The notes: generated by a model from the letters alone, not told the origin. A DNA stretch of 64,000 bases from Streptomyces canus 299MFChir4.1 (GCF_000383615.1 NZ_KB911586.1:253276-317275), one strand, 5' to 3'; counted from the first letter of the stretch, positions 52,085 to 61,417 are shown. Program-made: numbers and translations.

Positions 52085-52849
52085 ATGCTCTGCACGCGCT
52101 GCCACCACTTCGAAGCCGCACCGGACGGCGTGCTGTGCACCCAGTGCGGCTCCTCGTCCGGCTTCCAGGCCCCGCCGGTCGGCACTCCGAAGGCATGGCT
52201 GCGCTCGCCGGTCGGGCTCGGGCGGGCCACCGCGGTACTGCTCGCGGTGGCCGCGGCCGTCGACCTGTTCGCCCTCGGGGCGGACCTCTACCTGTACGAC
52301 GTCACTGGCGACCTCGCCGGGGGCACCTTCCGGGACTCCGTACTGGACCGGGCCGACCTGGCGGACACGCTCACCGCCGTGGCCGCCTCCGCGCAGGCCG
52401 CCGTGCTGATGGCCTGTGCCGTGGTCTTCGTGATCTGGCTCTGGCGGGTGCGGGTCAACGCCGAGGTGTTCGCCCCGGGCGGGCACAGCAAGGCGCGCGG
52501 CTGGGTGATCGCCGGCTGGGTCGTGCCGTTCGTGAGCCTCTGGTACCCGCGCCGGGTCGTGCTCGACGTCTGGGACGCGAGCAGCGCGGAGGGACAGCCC
52601 AAGGGGCATGCGCTGGTCAACGTCTGGTGGACGCTGTGGCTCCTGACGAACGTCGCAGGGCGGTTCCTGGCAAACATGGCCGGGGAGGCCGACACCTCCC
52701 AGGAGATCCACGACACGATGGGCCAGCTGATGTTCGCGGACGGCGTCGACCTCGTCGCCGCCCTGTGCGCCGCCGCCGTCGTGCTGCGGCTGACCCGGAT
52801 GCAGGACGAGAAGGCCCGCCGGGGACCCGCGGTGCCCGTCGCCGTGTGA
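52085..52849 (+). CDS. DUF4328-type membrane protein with N-terminal zinc ribbon
   Basis: A 254-residue protein. A zinc-ribbon-like start with CTRC (3-6) and CTQC (18-21) is followed by a linker, then four helices (about 50-66, 100-120, 137-155 and 175-195) and a last one near 225. RARGWVIAGWVVPFVSLWYP-type sequence (KARGWVIAGWVVPFVSLW) is typical of DUF4328. Function unknown; zinc-ribbon plus helices is common in Streptomyces sensor-like membrane proteins. ATG 52085. Confidence 0.78.
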   Translation: MLCTRCHHFEAAPDGVLCTQCGSSSGFQAPPVGTPKAWLRSPVGLGRATAVLLAVAAAVDLFALGADLYLYDVTGDLAGGTFRDSVLDRADLADTLTAVAASAQAAVLMACAVVFVIWLWRVRVNAEVFAPGGHSKARGWVIAGWVVPFVSLWYPRRVVLDVWDASSAEGQPKGHALVNVWWTLWLLTNVAGRFLANMAGEADTSQEIHDTMGQLMFADGVDLVAALCAAAVVLRLTRMQDEKARRGPAVPVAV

Positions 52850-52934
52850 CGGATTTGGTCCGACCTGCTGCGAACTGCCGTACGAATGTGGTGTATTCGG
52901 GCCCGAACCGTACCGAGCAGCCGGGGGGAACCGG

Positions 52935-53438
52935 ATGGGCTACTGGGGTTACTTCGTCGTGGGCCGCGGGGAGCGGCCGCTCGCCGAGCTGGACGCGCTG
53001 TCCGGTGCCGAGGGCATGGTCCTGCGGGAGTCGGCGCCCGGCGGATGGCAGGTCTGGGAGTACGCGAACGGCGAGGGCGATGTCGGGAACATGAACGCCC
53101 TGGCCCTGGAGACCGGTTCGCCCGCGCTCTTCGGATACGTCATGGACAGCGCCTCGGTGGTCCTGGAGGCGGCGGGACCGGAGAGCGGGGCCTGGACGAC
53201 CTGTCTGGCCCGGGCCGCCATGGCCGGGTACCTCGGGGGCGGCGAGGAGGGGCTGACTCTGGAGGACTACTTCCTCGAACCCCGGGACGCGGCGGCGCGG
53301 GCCGTCGCCTGGGCCGCGGAGGCGGGACACGACGTGGCGGAGGAGCCACTGCTCGATGTACTGAGCGCCGAGCCCGACCCGTTGGCCGAAAACCTCTTCT
53401 TCCGTATGCTCGACCGGCTCGGTGTGGTGCCCCTGTGA
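52935..53438 (+). CDS. Streptomyces protein of unknown function
   Basis: A 167-residue, acidic, apparently cytoplasmic protein starting MGYWGYFVVGRG. The central region has EGDVGNMNALALETGSPALFGYVMDS and ends LFFRMLDRLGVVPL. No known domain. The short aromatic start and mixed helix/strand prediction are all that can be said. ATG 52935 follows GGGGGAACC. It is in a run of small genes on the plus strand. Confidence 0.65.
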   Translation: MGYWGYFVVGRGERPLAELDALSGAEGMVLRESAPGGWQVWEYANGEGDVGNMNALALETGSPALFGYVMDSASVVLEAAGPESGAWTTCLARAAMAGYLGGGEEGLTLEDYFLEPRDAAARAVAWAAEAGHDVAEEPLLDVLSAEPDPLAENLFFRMLDRLGVVPL

Positions 53439-53514
53439 CACTCCCGGGCCATCGCGCGCAGTAAGGGGAAGTGCGGGTTCCGTTAGGGAATACCGCTCGG
53501 TGAGGGAGGCGTGC

Positions 53515-54114
53515 ATGAGTCTGGTGGAGCTGATCGGCCAGGCCGACGAACGCGGACTGGCCGTCAGCGGGTTGGCTTGTTTGGATCGCTGCGTACCGCT
53601 GCTCGGCGGCGACGACGAGATCCTTCGGCCCCTGTGGGCGGGGCTCGCGGAGGACGCCGGGGTCGCCGAGTGGGGCGAACGGCTGGAGCAGGTGCGGGGA
53701 AAGCTGGGCGGGGACGGGGAGTTCGAGGCGGCCGGCGGGGAGCCGGGCCAGGGCTCCGCCTCCGGTGAGGACGAGGCCGTGCTGCTGGCCCGCCGGATGC
53801 TCGCCGCCGCGCCGGTCGACCGGTCCGCCGCCGGGATGCGGGCGTGGGCCGACGCCTGCTCGGTCGCCGCGCTGCGGATCCACCGGCTGCTCGACCCCCT
53901 GAAGGACGCCGGCGACTCGGTCGACGCCCGCCGCGAGGGCCGTACCGAGGGCATGTCCCCGCTCGTCGCCGCCGAGCTGCGCCGCCAGATCACCGTCCTG
54001 GAACTCCTCGCGGGACACGGCCCGGCGGGCCTGCGCCCGGCCCTGGAGGTCTCGACGGAGGGCCGCCGGGTGCTGCGCGCGGTGGTGTCCCGCAGGAGCC
54101 GGCGCCGGGGGTGA
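53515..54114 (+). CDS. Streptomyces protein of unknown function, helical
   Basis: A 199-residue, mainly helical protein with a Gly/Glu-rich central segment (70-95) and a basic end (VVSRRSRRRG). No recognised domain. ATG 53515 follows GAGGCG; an upstream in-frame start lies in the previous gene tail and was not used. It lies 76 bases after the previous hypothetical gene and may form a transcript with it. Confidence 0.65.
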   Translation: MSLVELIGQADERGLAVSGLACLDRCVPLLGGDDEILRPLWAGLAEDAGVAEWGERLEQVRGKLGGDGEFEAAGGEPGQGSASGEDEAVLLARRMLAAAPVDRSAAGMRAWADACSVAALRIHRLLDPLKDAGDSVDARREGRTEGMSPLVAAELRRQITVLELLAGHGPAGLRPALEVSTEGRRVLRAVVSRRSRRRG

Positions 54115-54154
54115 GGGCCGACGGCTCAGTGGAGGAGTGCGATGGAGCAGTGGC

Positions 54155-54616
54155 TCACTGGATGAGCCACTTGACCACCGCGTCCCCGTACTGCGCCGTC
54201 TGCCCGTAGAACGCCGTCAGATCCCGGTGCGCCGCCGCGAACACCCCCCGTGCCTCCCGTTCGGCGGCCGCCCCGCCGTGTCTCGGCAGCAGTTCCTCGC
54301 GGGCGACCCGCCACAGGGCCTCGAAGTCGGCCGAACTCAGGTACGTCGAGACGCGGTTCGCCCGGGCCGCGGTCAGGAGCAGGAACGGCGGTCTGTCGTG
54401 GTCGCCCGGGTAGAGGGGCAGGCCGCCGAGGACCACCTCGGCGCCGGCGTACAGCAGTTCGTGATCCAGGTAGGACTTGTCCAGCACCTCCTCCCGGTGT
54501 CGTCCGATGCGTTCGCGTACGGCGTCCCAGTCGTCCTCGAACAGCCGTTGCATCCAGTTCGCGCTGTTGCGCAGGGCCGAGGGCGGCACCGCGCGGAGAT
54601 GGAAGTAGTCGCTCAT
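54155..54616 (-). CDS. DUF1877-like (YfbM-type) protein
   Basis: A 153-residue protein starting MSDYFHLRAVPPSALRNS, with DWDAVRERIGRHREEVLDKS and LYAGAEVVLGGLP. The pattern (a helical first part, then an L..GG loop and an LSSADFEALW helix) matches DUF1877, a small family seen next to contact-dependent or toxin-linked genes in some bacteria, but no toxin motif is present here. Function unknown. ATG 54616; no strong ribosome site is apparent, so the start is uncertain. Confidence 0.6.
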   Translation of the reverse strand: MSDYFHLRAVPPSALRNSANWMQRLFEDDWDAVRERIGRHREEVLDKSYLDHELLYAGAEVVLGGLPLYPGDHDRPPFLLLTAARANRVSTYLSSADFEALWRVAREELLPRHGGAAAEREARGVFAAAHRDLTAFYGQTAQYGDAVVKWLIQ

Positions 54617-54792
54617 CAGAGAGAGGAGCGCAGGGGAGGAGCGAATCGTCACACCGGCGTCAACCTCGCTGCCGAGAGGGTCCTGTGACTGTCCGGGGAG
54701 GGATACGGCGAAGGTGCGTCGGTCCTGCACCGGTCCCGCCAAGACCCCCGGATCCGGGTGACGAAACACCCCGCCCAAACGCTTTCACCCGT

Positions 54793-55233
54793 GTGACGAC
54801 TGATGTGACGGCTCAGGCAACTGCCCCTACGGCGGCCGATGTGACCACCCGCCGGACCAGCCGCCCCGCTGCCGCGGCCAAACCCGTGCGCTGGGCCTCC
54901 GACGCTGTGACGGCCCTGCGCGAGGGCGCCCGCGTCCGGCTCGACTACTCGGCGCAGAGCCTGTGGCGCGTCGACCGGCTGATCGAGGAGATACGGCGGG
55001 AGGGGGCGCCGTACGCCGCCGTGGAGACCGTGCTGCGCGGGCTCGGTGCCTACGCCGGTGAGGTCGTCGTCCACCAGACCGGTGCCGAATGGTGGACGAG
55101 CGGCGGTGAGCACTGGGTGCGTACGCCCGACGGACGGCTGTGGGACCCGGTGGACGAGGCCCGCCGCTGCTTCGCCGGGGACGGCTCGCTGCGGCTGCTG
55201 TGCCGCGACGCGACGGGTGCCGGGCGGCGCTGA
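54793..55233 (+). CDS. Small Streptomyces protein of unknown function
   Basis: A 146-residue protein with a Thr/Ala-rich start and a compact C-terminal region (from about 40: LREGARVRLDYSAQSLWRVD, EIRREGAPYAAVETVLRGLG, then AEWWTSGGEHWVRTPDGRLW). The Trp-rich strands suggest a small mixed alpha/beta domain. No known family was recognised. GTG 54793 or 54805 may be the start. Divergent from the DUF1877-like gene. Confidence 0.6.
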   Translation: MTTDVTAQATAPTAADVTTRRTSRPAAAAKPVRWASDAVTALREGARVRLDYSAQSLWRVDRLIEEIRREGAPYAAVETVLRGLGAYAGEVVVHQTGAEWWTSGGEHWVRTPDGRLWDPVDEARRCFAGDGSLRLLCRDATGAGRR

Positions 55234-55307
55234 CCGCGGAGGCAAAAACACCGTAATAAGAGACGCTACCGTTCCCAAAGGGCCGGTGGCAGGCGCACGA
55301 TGGGGTC

Positions 55308-56780
55308 ATGGTCGACAACCGTCGTTGGTGGGCGCTGGTCGTCATCGCGCTTGCCCAGTTGATGGTCGTGCTGGACATGACCATCGTCAACATCGCCCTG
55401 CCGTCCGCCCAGGCCGACCTGAACATGTCGGACGGGAACCGGCAGTGGGTCATCACCGCCTACACGCTCGCCTTCGGCGGGCTCCTGCTGCTCGGCGGCC
55501 GGATCGCCGACCTCGCCGGGCGCCGGACCACGTTCATGATCGGGCTCCTCGGTTTCGCCGCCGCCTCCGCGCTCGGCGGCGCCGCGACGGGCCAGGGAAT
55601 GCTGTTCGGCGCGCGTGCCCTCCAGGGCGTGTTCGCCGCGTTGCTCGCGCCGTCCGCGCTGTCCCTGCTCGCGACGACGTTCACCGAACCCAAGGAACGC
55701 GCCAAGGCCTTCGGGGTGTTCGGCGCGATCGTCGGAGCGGGCGCCGCGATCGGGCTGCTCGCGGGCGGCCTGCTCACCCAGTACCTGGACTGGCGCTGGT
55801 GCCTGTACGTCAACGTGCCCATCGCGCTGGTCGCGTTCGCGGGCGCGTGGGCGATCCTCGCGCCCGGCGGACGGCACCCCGACGCCCACCTCGACGTGCC
55901 GGGCGCGCTGCTCGGCTCGGCCGGGATGCTGTCGCTGGTGTACGGCTTCTCCGAGGCGTCGTCCCGGAGTTGGGGTGACGCGCTCGTGGTGACCCTGCTG
56001 GTCGCCGGAGTCGTCCTGCTCGCCGCGTTCGCGGTGTGGCAGACCCGGGCGCGGGTGCCGCTGCTGCCGATGTCGGTGATCAGGGACCGGCAGCGCGTCG
56101 GCGCCTTCCTGACCGTCCTGTTCGTCACCGTCGGGATGTTCGGTGTCTTCCTGTTCCTGACCTACTACCTCCAGGGCGTCCTCGGATGGTCGCCGCTGAA
56201 GACCGGGCTCGCGTATCTGCCCATGACCGCCGCGATGATCGTCGGCTCGACGCAGATCGCCGCACGGCTGCTGGGCAGGGTCCCGCCGCGGGTCCTGATC
56301 GTGCCCGGACTGCTGACCGCCGCGGGCGGGCTGTCGATCATCGCCCAGGTCGGCGTGGAACCGGCGTACGTGTCGCACGTCCTGCCCGGGATGCTGATGC
56401 TGGGCCTCGGCATGAGCACGGCGATGATGACCTCCATCTCGCTGGCCACCGGAAGTGTCGCGCCGCGCGACTCGGGTGCGGCCTCGGCGACCTTCAACAC
56501 CGCGCAGCAGGTGGGCGGTTCGATCGGTACGGCCCTGCTGAACACGATCGCCGCGAGCGTGACCGCGACCTACCTCACCGCGCACGCGGGCCCCGGCGTC
56601 GACCGGCGGCAGCTCCAGGCGGAGGCCACCGTGCACGGCTTCAACGTGGCCACCTGGTGGGCGTTCGGCGCGCTGCTGCTCGCCGCGCTGATCGCCGGAG
56701 TCGTCGTGAACGCGGAACGGGCGCCCACTCCCCAGGGTGCGGGGGAGCGGACGCCCGAGCCGGTGGACACGCTGGGCTGA
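55308..56780 (+). CDS. MFS drug exporter, DHA2/EmrB-QacA type
   Basis: A 490-residue 14-helix exporter. Motif D1-like LDMTIVNIALPSAQ (22-35) is a hallmark of EmrB/QacA pumps. Motif A is GRIADLAGRRT, and motif C (GAIVGAGAAIGLLAGG) is also present. The second half has matching helices. The C terminus after residue 465 is a short polar tail. No regulator is adjacent. The convergent amidase gene begins 4 bases past its stop. Drug specificity is unknown. Confidence 0.9.
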   Translation: MVDNRRWWALVVIALAQLMVVLDMTIVNIALPSAQADLNMSDGNRQWVITAYTLAFGGLLLLGGRIADLAGRRTTFMIGLLGFAAASALGGAATGQGMLFGARALQGVFAALLAPSALSLLATTFTEPKERAKAFGVFGAIVGAGAAIGLLAGGLLTQYLDWRWCLYVNVPIALVAFAGAWAILAPGGRHPDAHLDVPGALLGSAGMLSLVYGFSEASSRSWGDALVVTLLVAGVVLLAAFAVWQTRARVPLLPMSVIRDRQRVGAFLTVLFVTVGMFGVFLFLTYYLQGVLGWSPLKTGLAYLPMTAAMIVGSTQIAARLLGRVPPRVLIVPGLLTAAGGLSIIAQVGVEPAYVSHVLPGMLMLGLGMSTAMMTSISLATGSVAPRDSGAASATFNTAQQVGGSIGTALLNTIAASVTATYLTAHAGPGVDRRQLQAEATVHGFNVATWWAFGALLLAALIAGVVVNAERAPTPQGAGERTPEPVDTLG

Positions 56781-56784
56781 GGCC

Positions 56785-59040
56785 CTACTTGATGTACACC
56801 AGGCCGTCCGTCGTGACCGTCGGGCGGCCGCTGGTGCCGACCACCACGATCTTGACGGTGTGCTTGGCGCTGCCGGCCCACGACTTGGTCCAGATCGCGT
56901 CGCGGTACTTCGTGGTCGAGGACTTCAGGTCCACGGTCGCGACCTTGGTGCCGTCCACGTACACGTACGCCTGCCCGGAGGTGGACGCCCGCGAGACCAC
57001 CCAGGAGGCGGACCGGCCGGTGAACGTCCAGGTCAGGCTCGCGCCCTTGGAACCGCTGGAGTACGACTTCCCGCCGAGGTAGCTCGTGGAGGAACGGCTC
57101 GTCCAGCTCCCGGACTTCGTGGCCGAGGTCTCCTGGAGGATCATGGGCGTGTAGGAGGGCGACGAGGTGCGGGTGTTGCCCGCGACGTCGTACGCCTTCA
57201 TCGACCAGGTGCTCGCGGTGCCGGACTTGGCGGTGCGGCTGGAACTGGTGGTGGTCGGGCCGAAGGTGGCCGTCGTCGGGGACAGCAGGCTCACCGACTT
57301 CAGCGCCTGGGAGTCGGCGGCCTTCCAGCCGAGGGTGACCGGGACGGCGGTGGTGTTGACCGTGCCGGTGCGCAGGGTGATCTTCGGGGTGGTGGAGAAG
57401 GTCGGCGCGGTGGTGTCCGCGACGACGGTGAGCGCGGTGGTCGCGGGAGTGGTCCTGCCGGACTGGTGCACCGCTCGCAGGGCGACCTTGTGGCTGCCCG
57501 CGGCCAGGGTCGTGCTCGCCGAGGTGGCCGTGCCCGGGGCGGTCGTGACGACCTGGCCGTCGACCAGCAGCTCGACCTTCGAGATCAGCGCACCCGGCGT
57601 GATCGTGGACCACTTCGCGGTGATCGCGCCCTTGGTCCAGTACGTCGAACCGGACAGGGTCGTGCCGGTCAGCGTGGTGAGCTTCAGGCCCTGCACCGGG
57701 CCGGACGCCCAGGCGCGGATGGTGGGCAGCTGGGCGTAGAGGGAGGTGCCCGGGCACTCGGTGGCGTAGCCGTCGCGGTGGCCGGAGATCCGGTTGAAGG
57801 TGTAGGAGCTGCCCGCGGTGAAGCTCGTACCGGCGAGGTTCTTCTGGGTCGCGCCCGCCTTCAGCTGGACCGTCGAGCCGGGGTCGACGCCGTACTGGCC
57901 GAGCTTCCAGGCCGCGATCCGGGCGACCGAGGTGAGGGCGGCGTTCGAGGCGCCCGCGTCGGTGTAGTTGCCGAGGACCGCGATGCCGGCGGACTCACGG
58001 TTCCAGCCGTAGGTGTGCGCGCCGAGGACCGGCAGGTCCACCCCGCCCTTGCGGCCCTCGAAGATCGTGCCGCACTTGTCGACGAGGAAGTTGTAGCCGA
58101 CGTCGTTCCAGCCGTTGGTCTGCGTGTGGTACGCGTAGATGCCCCGGACGATCGCGGCCGACTCGGTGCACGAGTAGTCGTTGGTGCCGTCCGTGTGGTG
58201 CACGAAGACGGCCTTCACGTCGGCGTTGTACTCCGAGGGGTCGGGGCTGAGCGCCTCGTCGGCGCCCCAGCCGGCACGCGAGACGATCGCGGGCTCGGGG
58301 ACCGTCGACGGGGGCGCGGTGGGGGTGGTGGCGGTCGGCGCCGGGGAGACGGTGGAGGACTGCGAGGGCGAGGCCGACGTGGCCGGGTCCGTTGGGGTCG
58401 GAGCGGCGGACGTGCTCTCGCTCCCGGTCGGCGACGGCGTCGGGGTCGGCGTCCCGTCCACGGCGAACGCCGCCGGGTCCGTGTCGTCGCCGGCGGTCCG
58501 CTGCTCCGCGGCGGTCGCGATGCCCGGGTCGACGAGGTTGACCTCAAGTCCCTTGGGCAGTCCGGCACTCGTGCTGCCGTCCTCGTGGACGACCTGCACC
58601 TGCACGCCGTCCGAGGGGCCGACCCACAGCGGTTCGGACGCGCCGCGCGCGCCGCTGCGCTCGCCGGGGTCCTCCGGCGGGTCGATGTTCGTCTCCAGGT
58701 CCTGCCAGGCGGTCCACTCGCCTGTCTCACTGCTGCGGGTGCGGACCTGCGCCTTGCCCTCCAGCGGCTTGGTCACCCCCGTCCACGAGACACCCAGCAG
58801 CGAGAACTGCTTGGTCTCGGTGCGCGGCAGCTCCCGCTTGCCGGCCTCGGTGCTCTTCAGCGTCAGGTCGTAGACCTTCACCGGCCGCTTGGGCTGCACG
58901 TCCCCCGCGGCGTCGGTCGGCGGACTGGCGACGGCGTAGGTCGCGATGCCGCCGCCTCCCAGAACCACCGCACCTAGCGTCAGCCACGCCCGCCGCTTCA
59001 TGCTCAGCGGTCTGTACGCACGGCTTTTACGACGACTCAC
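56785..59040 (-). CDS. Secreted N-acetylmuramoyl-L-alanine amidase (PGRP type) with C-terminal beta domains
   Basis: A 751-residue exported protein. Signal region (15-40), an N-terminal beta-rich region (50-175), a long Thr/Pro/Ser linker (195-250), then the amidase_2/PGRP domain (about 250-420): IVSRAGWGADE, zinc-site HHTDG (281-285), AHTYGWN (341-347) and GHRDGYATECPG near 400-411. Residues 420-751 hold further Ig-like or FlgD-like and carbohydrate-binding-like beta domains. It should cut the amide between MurNAc and L-Ala of peptidoglycan. GTG 59040 follows AGGGGTGGGG. Convergent with the MFS gene. Confidence 0.88.
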   Translation of the reverse strand: MSRRKSRAYRPLSMKRRAWLTLGAVVLGGGGIATYAVASPPTDAAGDVQPKRPVKVYDLTLKSTEAGKRELPRTETKQFSLLGVSWTGVTKPLEGKAQVRTRSSETGEWTAWQDLETNIDPPEDPGERSGARGASEPLWVGPSDGVQVQVVHEDGSTSAGLPKGLEVNLVDPGIATAAEQRTAGDDTDPAAFAVDGTPTPTPSPTGSESTSAAPTPTDPATSASPSQSSTVSPAPTATTPTAPPSTVPEPAIVSRAGWGADEALSPDPSEYNADVKAVFVHHTDGTNDYSCTESAAIVRGIYAYHTQTNGWNDVGYNFLVDKCGTIFEGRKGGVDLPVLGAHTYGWNRESAGIAVLGNYTDAGASNAALTSVARIAAWKLGQYGVDPGSTVQLKAGATQKNLAGTSFTAGSSYTFNRISGHRDGYATECPGTSLYAQLPTIRAWASGPVQGLKLTTLTGTTLSGSTYWTKGAITAKWSTITPGALISKVELLVDGQVVTTAPGTATSASTTLAAGSHKVALRAVHQSGRTTPATTALTVVADTTAPTFSTTPKITLRTGTVNTTAVPVTLGWKAADSQALKSVSLLSPTTATFGPTTTSSSRTAKSGTASTWSMKAYDVAGNTRTSSPSYTPMILQETSATKSGSWTSRSSTSYLGGKSYSSGSKGASLTWTFTGRSASWVVSRASTSGQAYVYVDGTKVATVDLKSSTTKYRDAIWTKSWAGSAKHTVKIVVVGTSGRPTVTTDGLVYIK

Positions 59041-59092
59041 TACCCCACCCCTGAATGTGGTCAACAGACCATGAATCCGGTCACAGAAACAC

Positions 59093-59109
59093 CACCTGTC
59101 ACACAGGTG
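59093..59109. promoter_or_regulatory. Dyad upstream of the amidase gene, shared with the betaine operon
   Basis: CACCTGT-CAC-ACAGGTG is a perfect 7+3+7 dyad, 53 bases upstream of the amidase start. Its right-hand part (TGTCACACAGGTG, 59097-59109) is the exact reverse complement of 7845-7857 before betB. Related CAGGTGTCACAC lies at 59137. Confidence 0.45.
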
Positions 59110-59318
59110 CCATCCAGACAGCGTGCGGGGACCACCAGGTGTCACACGTGTCCCTCGCGAGGTGCCAGGGATGTCCGACCTGCTGTGACACTTCTGTGAG
59201 GCCCGGCGCTGTTGACCGTGGGGGACATGGGCAAAGGTGACCGTGCCGGACGGTGCGGAATCGCCACGAACCGGTACGGACGGGAAAGTTTTTGGGCCAG
59301 GGAGGGGAACCCCGCCGC

Positions 59319-59909
59319 GTGCAGGCGTACGACGGGGAACTGGGCGCGGCCGTCGCGAGCGCCCAGGAGGGCGACGAGACCGCCTTCGCGGTCGCCTACC
59401 GGTTGGTGCAGCCCGGACTGCTCGGGTATCTGCGCGGGCTGGTCGGGGAGGACGCGGAGGACGTGGCGTCGGACGCCTGGCTGGAGATCGCCCGGGACCT
59501 GGGCCGGTTCAGGGGCGACGGGGCGGGCTTCCGGGGCTGGACCGCGACCATCGCCCGGCACCGGGCCCTGGACCATCTGCGCCGGCAGAAGGTGCGGCCC
59601 CGGTCGTCGGCGCTGGAGCAGGACATGCTGGACCTGCCCGGCCCGTACAGCACCCACGACCAGGCGCTGGAGTCGCTCTCCACCGAGTACGCCCTGGAAC
59701 TGGTCCGGGGGCTGCCGCGGGACCAGGCCGAGGCGGTGCTGCTGCGGGTGGTGGTGGGACTGGACGGCCCCGCCGCGGCCCGCGTCCTCGGCAAGCGCCC
59801 CGGCGCGGTGCGCACGGCCGCGTACCGGGGTCTGAAGCGGCTGGCGCAGCAGCTCGGCGTCGAGAGTGTGACGGATGACGGCTCCCGGACGCTGGGGGAG
59901 TCGACATGA
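59319..59909 (+). CDS. ECF-family sigma factor A
   Basis: A 196-residue sigma factor: region 2 with DAEDVASDAWLEIARDLGRF and WTATIARHRALDHLRR, and region 4 with LPRDQAEAVLLRVVVGLDGP then RVLGKRPGAVRTAAYRGLKRL. GTG 59319 is chosen because GGGAGGGGAA lies 9 bases upstream; the frame is open further up. It is translationally coupled (4-base overlap) to the next gene. It is a paralogue of sigma factor B at 61418 (same VRTAAxRGLKRLA end). The promoters recognised are unknown. Confidence 0.88.
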   Translation: MQAYDGELGAAVASAQEGDETAFAVAYRLVQPGLLGYLRGLVGEDAEDVASDAWLEIARDLGRFRGDGAGFRGWTATIARHRALDHLRRQKVRPRSSALEQDMLDLPGPYSTHDQALESLSTEYALELVRGLPRDQAEAVLLRVVVGLDGPAAARVLGKRPGAVRTAAYRGLKRLAQQLGVESVTDDGSRTLGEST

Positions 59910-60772
59910 CAGGTCAGGACGCCACGTCGGACAGGGACGGACACGGCATGGGTGACGAGCGGAGCGGCGATGCCCCCGGCCGCCGGCGTGCGCGCCCGGC
60001 GAAGGCCGTGCGGGGGCGGGCACGGGGCGACGGCTCGGCGCCCGGCCGTGAGCGGTCGTACGACCGCGAGTCCCCGTCCGTCGACAGCCCCCTGGAAGCC
60101 CTGCTCGCCGCGGCCATCCGCGGGGAGAAGTGCGAGGACGAGGGGGAGCGGCGGGCCGTGGCCGCTTTTCGGGCGGCGAGGGACGCCGGCGAGCATCGGG
60201 CGCGGACGCGACGGCGGGACGACTGGCGGCCCCGCACACGGCGGAGCAGGGCGCGTTCGTTGAGGGCGACGCTCTCCGTGCTCCTGGCGAGCCTCACCCT
60301 CGGCGGGGTCGCGTACGCGGCGATCGGCTCGGCGGGCGGCGGTCATGACCGGGGCGCTACACGGGAGACGGACGTACGCCCGAGCGTCTCGGCGAGCACC
60401 CCCGCCGAGTCGCCCAGCGGCGCGCGGTCCTCCGCGTCCGCTCCTTCCGGCCGCCCGCCCACCGCGAAGGACACCCTGGCCCACTGCCGTGCCTACGAGA
60501 AGCTCGGGAACCACGGCAAGGCGCTGGACTCCACGGCGTTCCAGCGGCTCGTGGTGGCGGCCGGCGGCGAGGCGAACGTCAGCGCTTACTGCACCGCGCT
60601 GACGGACGCGGCCGACGCGAAGAGCGCGGACGGGGCCAAGGGCGCGGCGAACGCGAACGGCGGGGGCAACGCCGGCGACGCGGGGAACGCGGGCGGCGCG
60701 AAACCGGGGAAGCAGAAGGACAAGGCGAGTGGCGGGCAGAACGCGGACGGGAACAAGTCCGGCAAGCAGTGA
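59906..60772 (+). CDS. Membrane protein coupled to ECF sigma factor A
   Basis: A 288-residue protein: cytoplasmic basic region to about 115, with a helix SPLEALLAAAIRG (52-64) in an anti-sigma-like position; one transmembrane helix (about 119-138, ATLSVLLASLTLGGVAYAA); then an outer Ser/Pro linker, a small outer module with CRAYEKLGNHGKALDSTAF ... VSAYC bounded by two Cys about 34 residues apart, and an Ala/Gly/Asn/Lys-rich tail. No zinc motif. Its paralogue is the product of 62080. A role as anti-sigma or sensor is inferred. Confidence 0.72.
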   Translation: MTGQDATSDRDGHGMGDERSGDAPGRRRARPAKAVRGRARGDGSAPGRERSYDRESPSVDSPLEALLAAAIRGEKCEDEGERRAVAAFRAARDAGEHRARTRRRDDWRPRTRRSRARSLRATLSVLLASLTLGGVAYAAIGSAGGGHDRGATRETDVRPSVSASTPAESPSGARSSASAPSGRPPTAKDTLAHCRAYEKLGNHGKALDSTAFQRLVVAAGGEANVSAYCTALTDAADAKSADGAKGAANANGGGNAGDAGNAGGAKPGKQKDKASGGQNADGNKSGKQ

Positions 60773-61111
60773 CCCGCCACGGCCGAGGCGACCGGCCGGG
60801 GCCGCACCCCCGGTCCGACGGAAGTGCGAAAGCTTCGATGATGTTGTGCACGCGGACGGCGCGCGGTTCGCGTGTGTCGCGCCGAGCGCAATCTGCGTGG
60901 CCGGAGCCGCCGTATCGTCGCGATCCAACTGCCCAGCCAGTGAGAGCCGGGCATACGTGTCCCGCACCGCAGGTGGGTCAGGGAGGGCAAGACCTGACGG
61001 GTCGCTGGATGTCGCCACTGGCAGCGTGCCGTCTGGACGGTTGGTTTCGCGATGGCCCGTCGTGGCCCGATTTCGCGCACGGGGCCAAATCAGAGCCGTT
61101 GACACCGCTGA

Positions 61112-61155
61112 GACGGCCGGGGCCGCCACCCCCCACAGGAGAGGCCCCGGCCGTC
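61112..61155 (+). terminator. Strong hairpin 1
   Basis: GACGGCCGGGGCC (61112-61124) pairs perfectly with GGCCCCGGCCGTC (61143-61155) around an 18-base loop. It lies about 340 bases past the last gene, so either that transcript is long or it ends a non-coding RNA. Confidence 0.7.
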
Positions 61156-61160
61156 GCGCG

Positions 61161-61185
61161 GTACGGGCCGCGCGGCGGCCCGTAC
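61161..61185 (+). terminator. Strong hairpin 2 followed by T-rich bases
   Basis: GTACGGGCCG (61161-61170) pairs with CGGCCCGTAC (61176-61185) around a 5-base loop, directly followed by TTTCTT. This is a fair intrinsic terminator for the plus strand. With hairpin 1 it forms a tandem pair, uncommon for a single transcript end. Confidence 0.7.
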
Positions 61186-61417
61186 TTTCTTCAGCGTCAT
61201 GAGTGCGGTTTCTGTCACACCCCACCGGACCGGCTCCGGATCACGAGGTCGTTGCATTTTGTACTGACATGGACGAGCAGCGGTTTCAGGTCGTAACGTG
61301 CCTTTCGCGCCGGGCGCGGAAGTTGAATGATCAACGCGACTCTCGAACGATCACCACAACCCCTCGACGGCTTGAAGCGGCGACCATCGATCGCGACCAC
61401 GTATTGAGGATTCACGG

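Larger units (their letters stand above)
60773..61417. other. 645-base intergenic region between the two sigma/membrane pairs
   Basis: No convincing gene was found in either strand of this stretch: open frames are either Arg-rich or lack a start and ribosome site. What it does hold is two strong hairpins (see the two terminator entries, 61112-61155 and 61161-61185). Before them, from about 60830 to 61080, is sequence that is less GC-biased than coding DNA here and could be an untranslated RNA or a decayed gene. The sigma factor B promoter must lie in the final 200 bases. Confidence 0.5.

Noticed and set aside
54155..54616. Toxin-immunity system around the DUF1877-like gene
   Set aside because: Neighbouring genes have no toxin, secretion or immunity features; isolated small gene.
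56720..56765. CCACTCCCCAGGGTGCGGGGGAG in the 3' end of the DHA2 exporter gene, possible second copy of the palindromic repeat
   Set aside because: Only partly similar to the element at 16331; the match could be chance in GC-rich DNA, so no second copy is claimed.
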